Below, in pieces: positions 61,361 to 64,000 of a DNA stretch of 64,000 bases. Position 1 is the first letter of the stretch. Each line of letters opens with the position of its first letter. The stretch comes from Phalacrocorax aristotelis (taxonomy: Eukaryota; Chordata; Aves; Suliformes; Phalacrocoracidae): NCBI RefSeq assembly GCF_949628215.1, contig NC_134311.1, positions 76,750,090 to 76,814,089 of the forward strand, in the 5' to 3' direction. The notes under the pieces were generated by a model. The model ran no database searches. It saw only the letters and a list, made by a program, of their open reading frames with translations, and was not told the origin of the DNA. The position numbers and the translations under genes were made by a program.

Positions 61361-63411
61361 CACAGATCAGCTGTTGAACAGTGTTGTTTAGAAATTCCTT
61401 GATCTAGTTAATGGTAAATTTCATAACTTAGCAACATAATTACACCAAAATGAAGAGATATTTCAAGTTATTAAAGATGATTCATCTCATCCATTTTTTG
61501 TGTTTACATCTGAATTAGTTCCTTTAAGCTCCCTTTATGGTCACCAAAGATGTAATCAAGATAGTAAAGTTTAGGGCATGATTCATATGATCAAATACAA
61601 GGGTCTTCATGAGATAAATCCTGCCCTGTAGTCATTAACCTTAATAATATCTCTACTACATGCAAAGGTGGTCTGAAAGTACACAAAATTCTAATGGATT
61701 CTGACAAATATGTATCTTTACATATTTGCTTGTAACAGAAATCTGTTTTTCACACATTCTACCAGTAGGGGATAATCATTAGTGCTAATAAGACTCATGC
61801 AAAGAAAAACCTCAGAAAAGAAAGAATAAGCTCATGCTGAGCAAATGGATGAATGGATGTGATTAATTTCTGTTGTGGTTCTACCAAAGTCAATTAACAT
61901 ATTAAATTGGGCCCACTAGTTTTTATTGAACAAATTTAACACTAAACTTTCGATGTAGGGGTGTGTTTGTTGTTAGAATATGTATTTGTCTTTATGTCTG
62001 TGCTGTACTACTATTGAAGAAGGGAAGGGAAAATGTCCATATTTTTACCTGTCAATCAACTTTGAGTGTTTGCATTCCTTATAATTATTCAATTGTTGTA
62101 AGATTCCTCTGCTATTTTCTTCAACAATGGCTATATTTCTTTCTTCAGAAGAATTATAGAAAATGCTTTAAAAATCACTCCTTTAAAGTACCGTGGCATT
62201 CATTTTGGTGCAAATGTGGGCCTGTTTCCAAATTTTCATGGTGCAAAGATGCAGTACAAAATCCTTTCTACTGAACCCAGTTAAAAAAAGACAATCTATG
62301 TAAACTAACAGCTAATAAACATCAAGAATAGTTGAATATTTTTTCAAAAAGTAAATTTAAACTGAACCATATTTAGAAATGTTATGCCAAAGTTATCAGA
62401 CTGAAATAGTCAGATGATAAAAAGGTTTTAGTTTCCTTGAACTGGCAATAGTTTAACAGGAGTATGGTATGATAGAATACATCTTTGCTTTCATATACTA
62501 TCACCAAAATAAACATTTTAAATATCAGGTTTAATGTAATTAAAGTGTTCATTGGCTTTAGAATGAATATATGACACACAAGCATTAAAAGTATCAGAAC
62601 CAATATCCATTGGTGGATTCATGCTGTGGTTCATGTCTGTTTAAAGAAATTATTTTCCGACTCTTATTTCTGACCAGCTGCTAGATAAGGCTAGAAAGTT
62701 CCTCTTGATTTTATGAGGTCTATTAGGAGACATCAACACCAGTGATCAAGGAAACAAAGGAGGTTGTTGGAATGGAACAGCTTCTGATTAAAAAAGTTCC
62801 CATCTTCCTAAGGAGATGGGGTTATGTGATCGTTTAGCTGACCCCATAGAAACACCGTTTCACACTCCTCCTCATCCAAGATTTATATTGGGCTGAGGGA
62901 AAGTCACAGAAAAAATAAGGACCGTCATGTGTGCAGTATGTTACTGACACCCAAACTTCTATTGAATTGGCCTTGCTGATGAACAGCAAATAGGGAAGAA
63001 CTGTCTAAATGAACTAGGTATACAGATGTAGTATGGCTGCCTGTATCTCTTAGAAATATTATGTTCCATTTATAGTTAGCAAAGTTATACTAAGGGAAGC
63101 AGAGTGTGCAAACAAAATCTATAGCTTTACTCATAAGAGGTACCGTTAGCAAATGTGTACTTTGGATGTGCTGTAGGGTCCAGGTGGCTGCTGAGACTAG
63201 GAGGGCTTTTGTTTTCAAGTTATTTTCTCACCAGGGTGAACCTCACCCAGACTTGGTCTGCTGAGATCAGCTGCTGTCATGCTGTCTTCATGAAACCTCC
63301 ACAATTTGCTGTGACTTTGGGGCTGATTATTAAAAGTAGGCATGCTCTCTTACAGGGGAGTAAACTGTTGGATTCCGTTTATATCCTTTCTCTTTATGAT
63401 ATGTGAATAAA

Positions 63412-63430
63412 ACTGAGATCAGATCTCAGT
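63412..63430. repeat. 9-bp perfect palindrome, 1-base centre
   Basis: ACTGAGATC, a central A, then GATCTCAGT form a perfect inverted repeat inside the SYT4 intron. Stem ends do not extend further. Confidence 0.8.
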
Positions 63431-64000
63431 GGAACACAACTACATAAATGGGAGTTATCTATAGCCTTGTTGCATTGGATCAAGGATAATTCACTTTCTA
63501 GGTATGTTACAGTATTTTGTGGTATGTGAAGTAGAAAGACTGTATTATTGGCTGTAGTAATTATGATTCAGTGGTTCCCAAAACTACTTCTTTTCAAAAA
63601 ATTCCTGTGAAACGAGAGAGTATCAGTCCCATACAGAATCAACAGCAGTTGTGCTACTGTTTGCATAGTCCTTTCTTGTATATTGCTCTTTTTGTATGGT
63701 TCTTATCCTTAGTATATTGAACATTAAATTTTATTCAGTTATTATGTTATCTAGCATTTATGTGCATCTAAGTGCAGTTCTAATATTGACTTCCACTGAA
63801 TGCAAAATGGCACAAGACCAGGAGATGGGAGTGCAAAAACTGCTCCTTCTTAGTGCACCACAGGTACAGCTTATGATAAAGCATGTGTTACATTACAACC
63901 TGCTTCCAGCACTGGCATAGTTCACCTTTTCACCTTGCCAAATAAATGTTAGTGCTCAGTGGGCCAAATTCAGCACTGATGTAACTCGTTGCTTTTCTCG

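Larger units (their letters stand above)
61344..64000 (-). other. SYT4: SYT4 last intron, partial
   Basis: The remaining sequence to the right edge is intronic. I looked on the minus strand for the upstream C2B exon, whose end should encode the KSD...GLS block before DPYVKV, and did not find it, so the intron continues past the window. A 9-base palindrome with a single-base centre lies at 63412-63430. Other open frames here are short and without motifs. Confidence 0.75.

Noticed and set aside
61344..64000. Search for the penultimate SYT4 exon
   Set aside because: No minus-strand segment encodes the C2B block preceding DPYVKV with a donor; the exon must lie beyond the window.
1..64000. CRISPR arrays, bacterial operons, tRNA or rRNA genes, phage or plasmid modules
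   Set aside because: This is vertebrate nuclear DNA with introns and CR1 repeats; I saw no regularly spaced direct repeats, clover-leaf genes or prokaryotic gene structure.

Overview
The window is AT-rich, gene-poor vertebrate nuclear DNA, almost certainly from a bird. Two lines of evidence support this. The interspersed repeats are CR1 retroposons with the avian ATTCTRTG-type 3' octamers and an avian endogenous-retrovirus LTR family. The only two recognisable coding exons belong to vertebrate neuronal genes that are neighbours in amniotes. The order of bird cannot be fixed from the sequence alone.

Layout. At the left edge, on the minus strand, lies the first coding exon of RIT2 (Rin, a neuronal Ras-like GTPase): ATG at 2057, splice donor after 1955. 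Bases 1-1954 are the start of its first intron; bases 2058 to about 2420 are its 5' UTR and probable promoter. At the right edge, also on the minus strand, is the terminal coding exon of SYT4 (synaptotagmin 4; 61036-61343). It has a probable 3.1-kb 3' UTR to its left (about 57920-61035) and its last intron to its right (61344 to the window end). Upstream SYT4 exons and downstream RIT2 exons lie outside the window. The same order and orientation is known in human 18q12.

The roughly 55 kb between the genes holds no credible protein-coding gene. It contains two plus-strand CR1 3' ends (3851-4079 and 4870-5647) and one plus-strand solo LTR (21246-21848). A transposon island at 29574-35103 holds minus-strand CR1 copies of at least two ages, with a second solo LTR of the same family in opposite orientation (32854-33407) inserted in the oldest CR1. 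A short minus-strand CR1 tail sits at 53497-53602. The rest is unique AT-rich DNA with simple repeats, a few clean inverted repeats and several stretches whose homeodomain/POU/SOX-like word content makes them candidates for conserved enhancers.

I found no sign of a new multi-gene system. The best leads are regulatory: the intergenic space between two neuronal genes, its candidate enhancers and palindromes, and the history of the transposon island.
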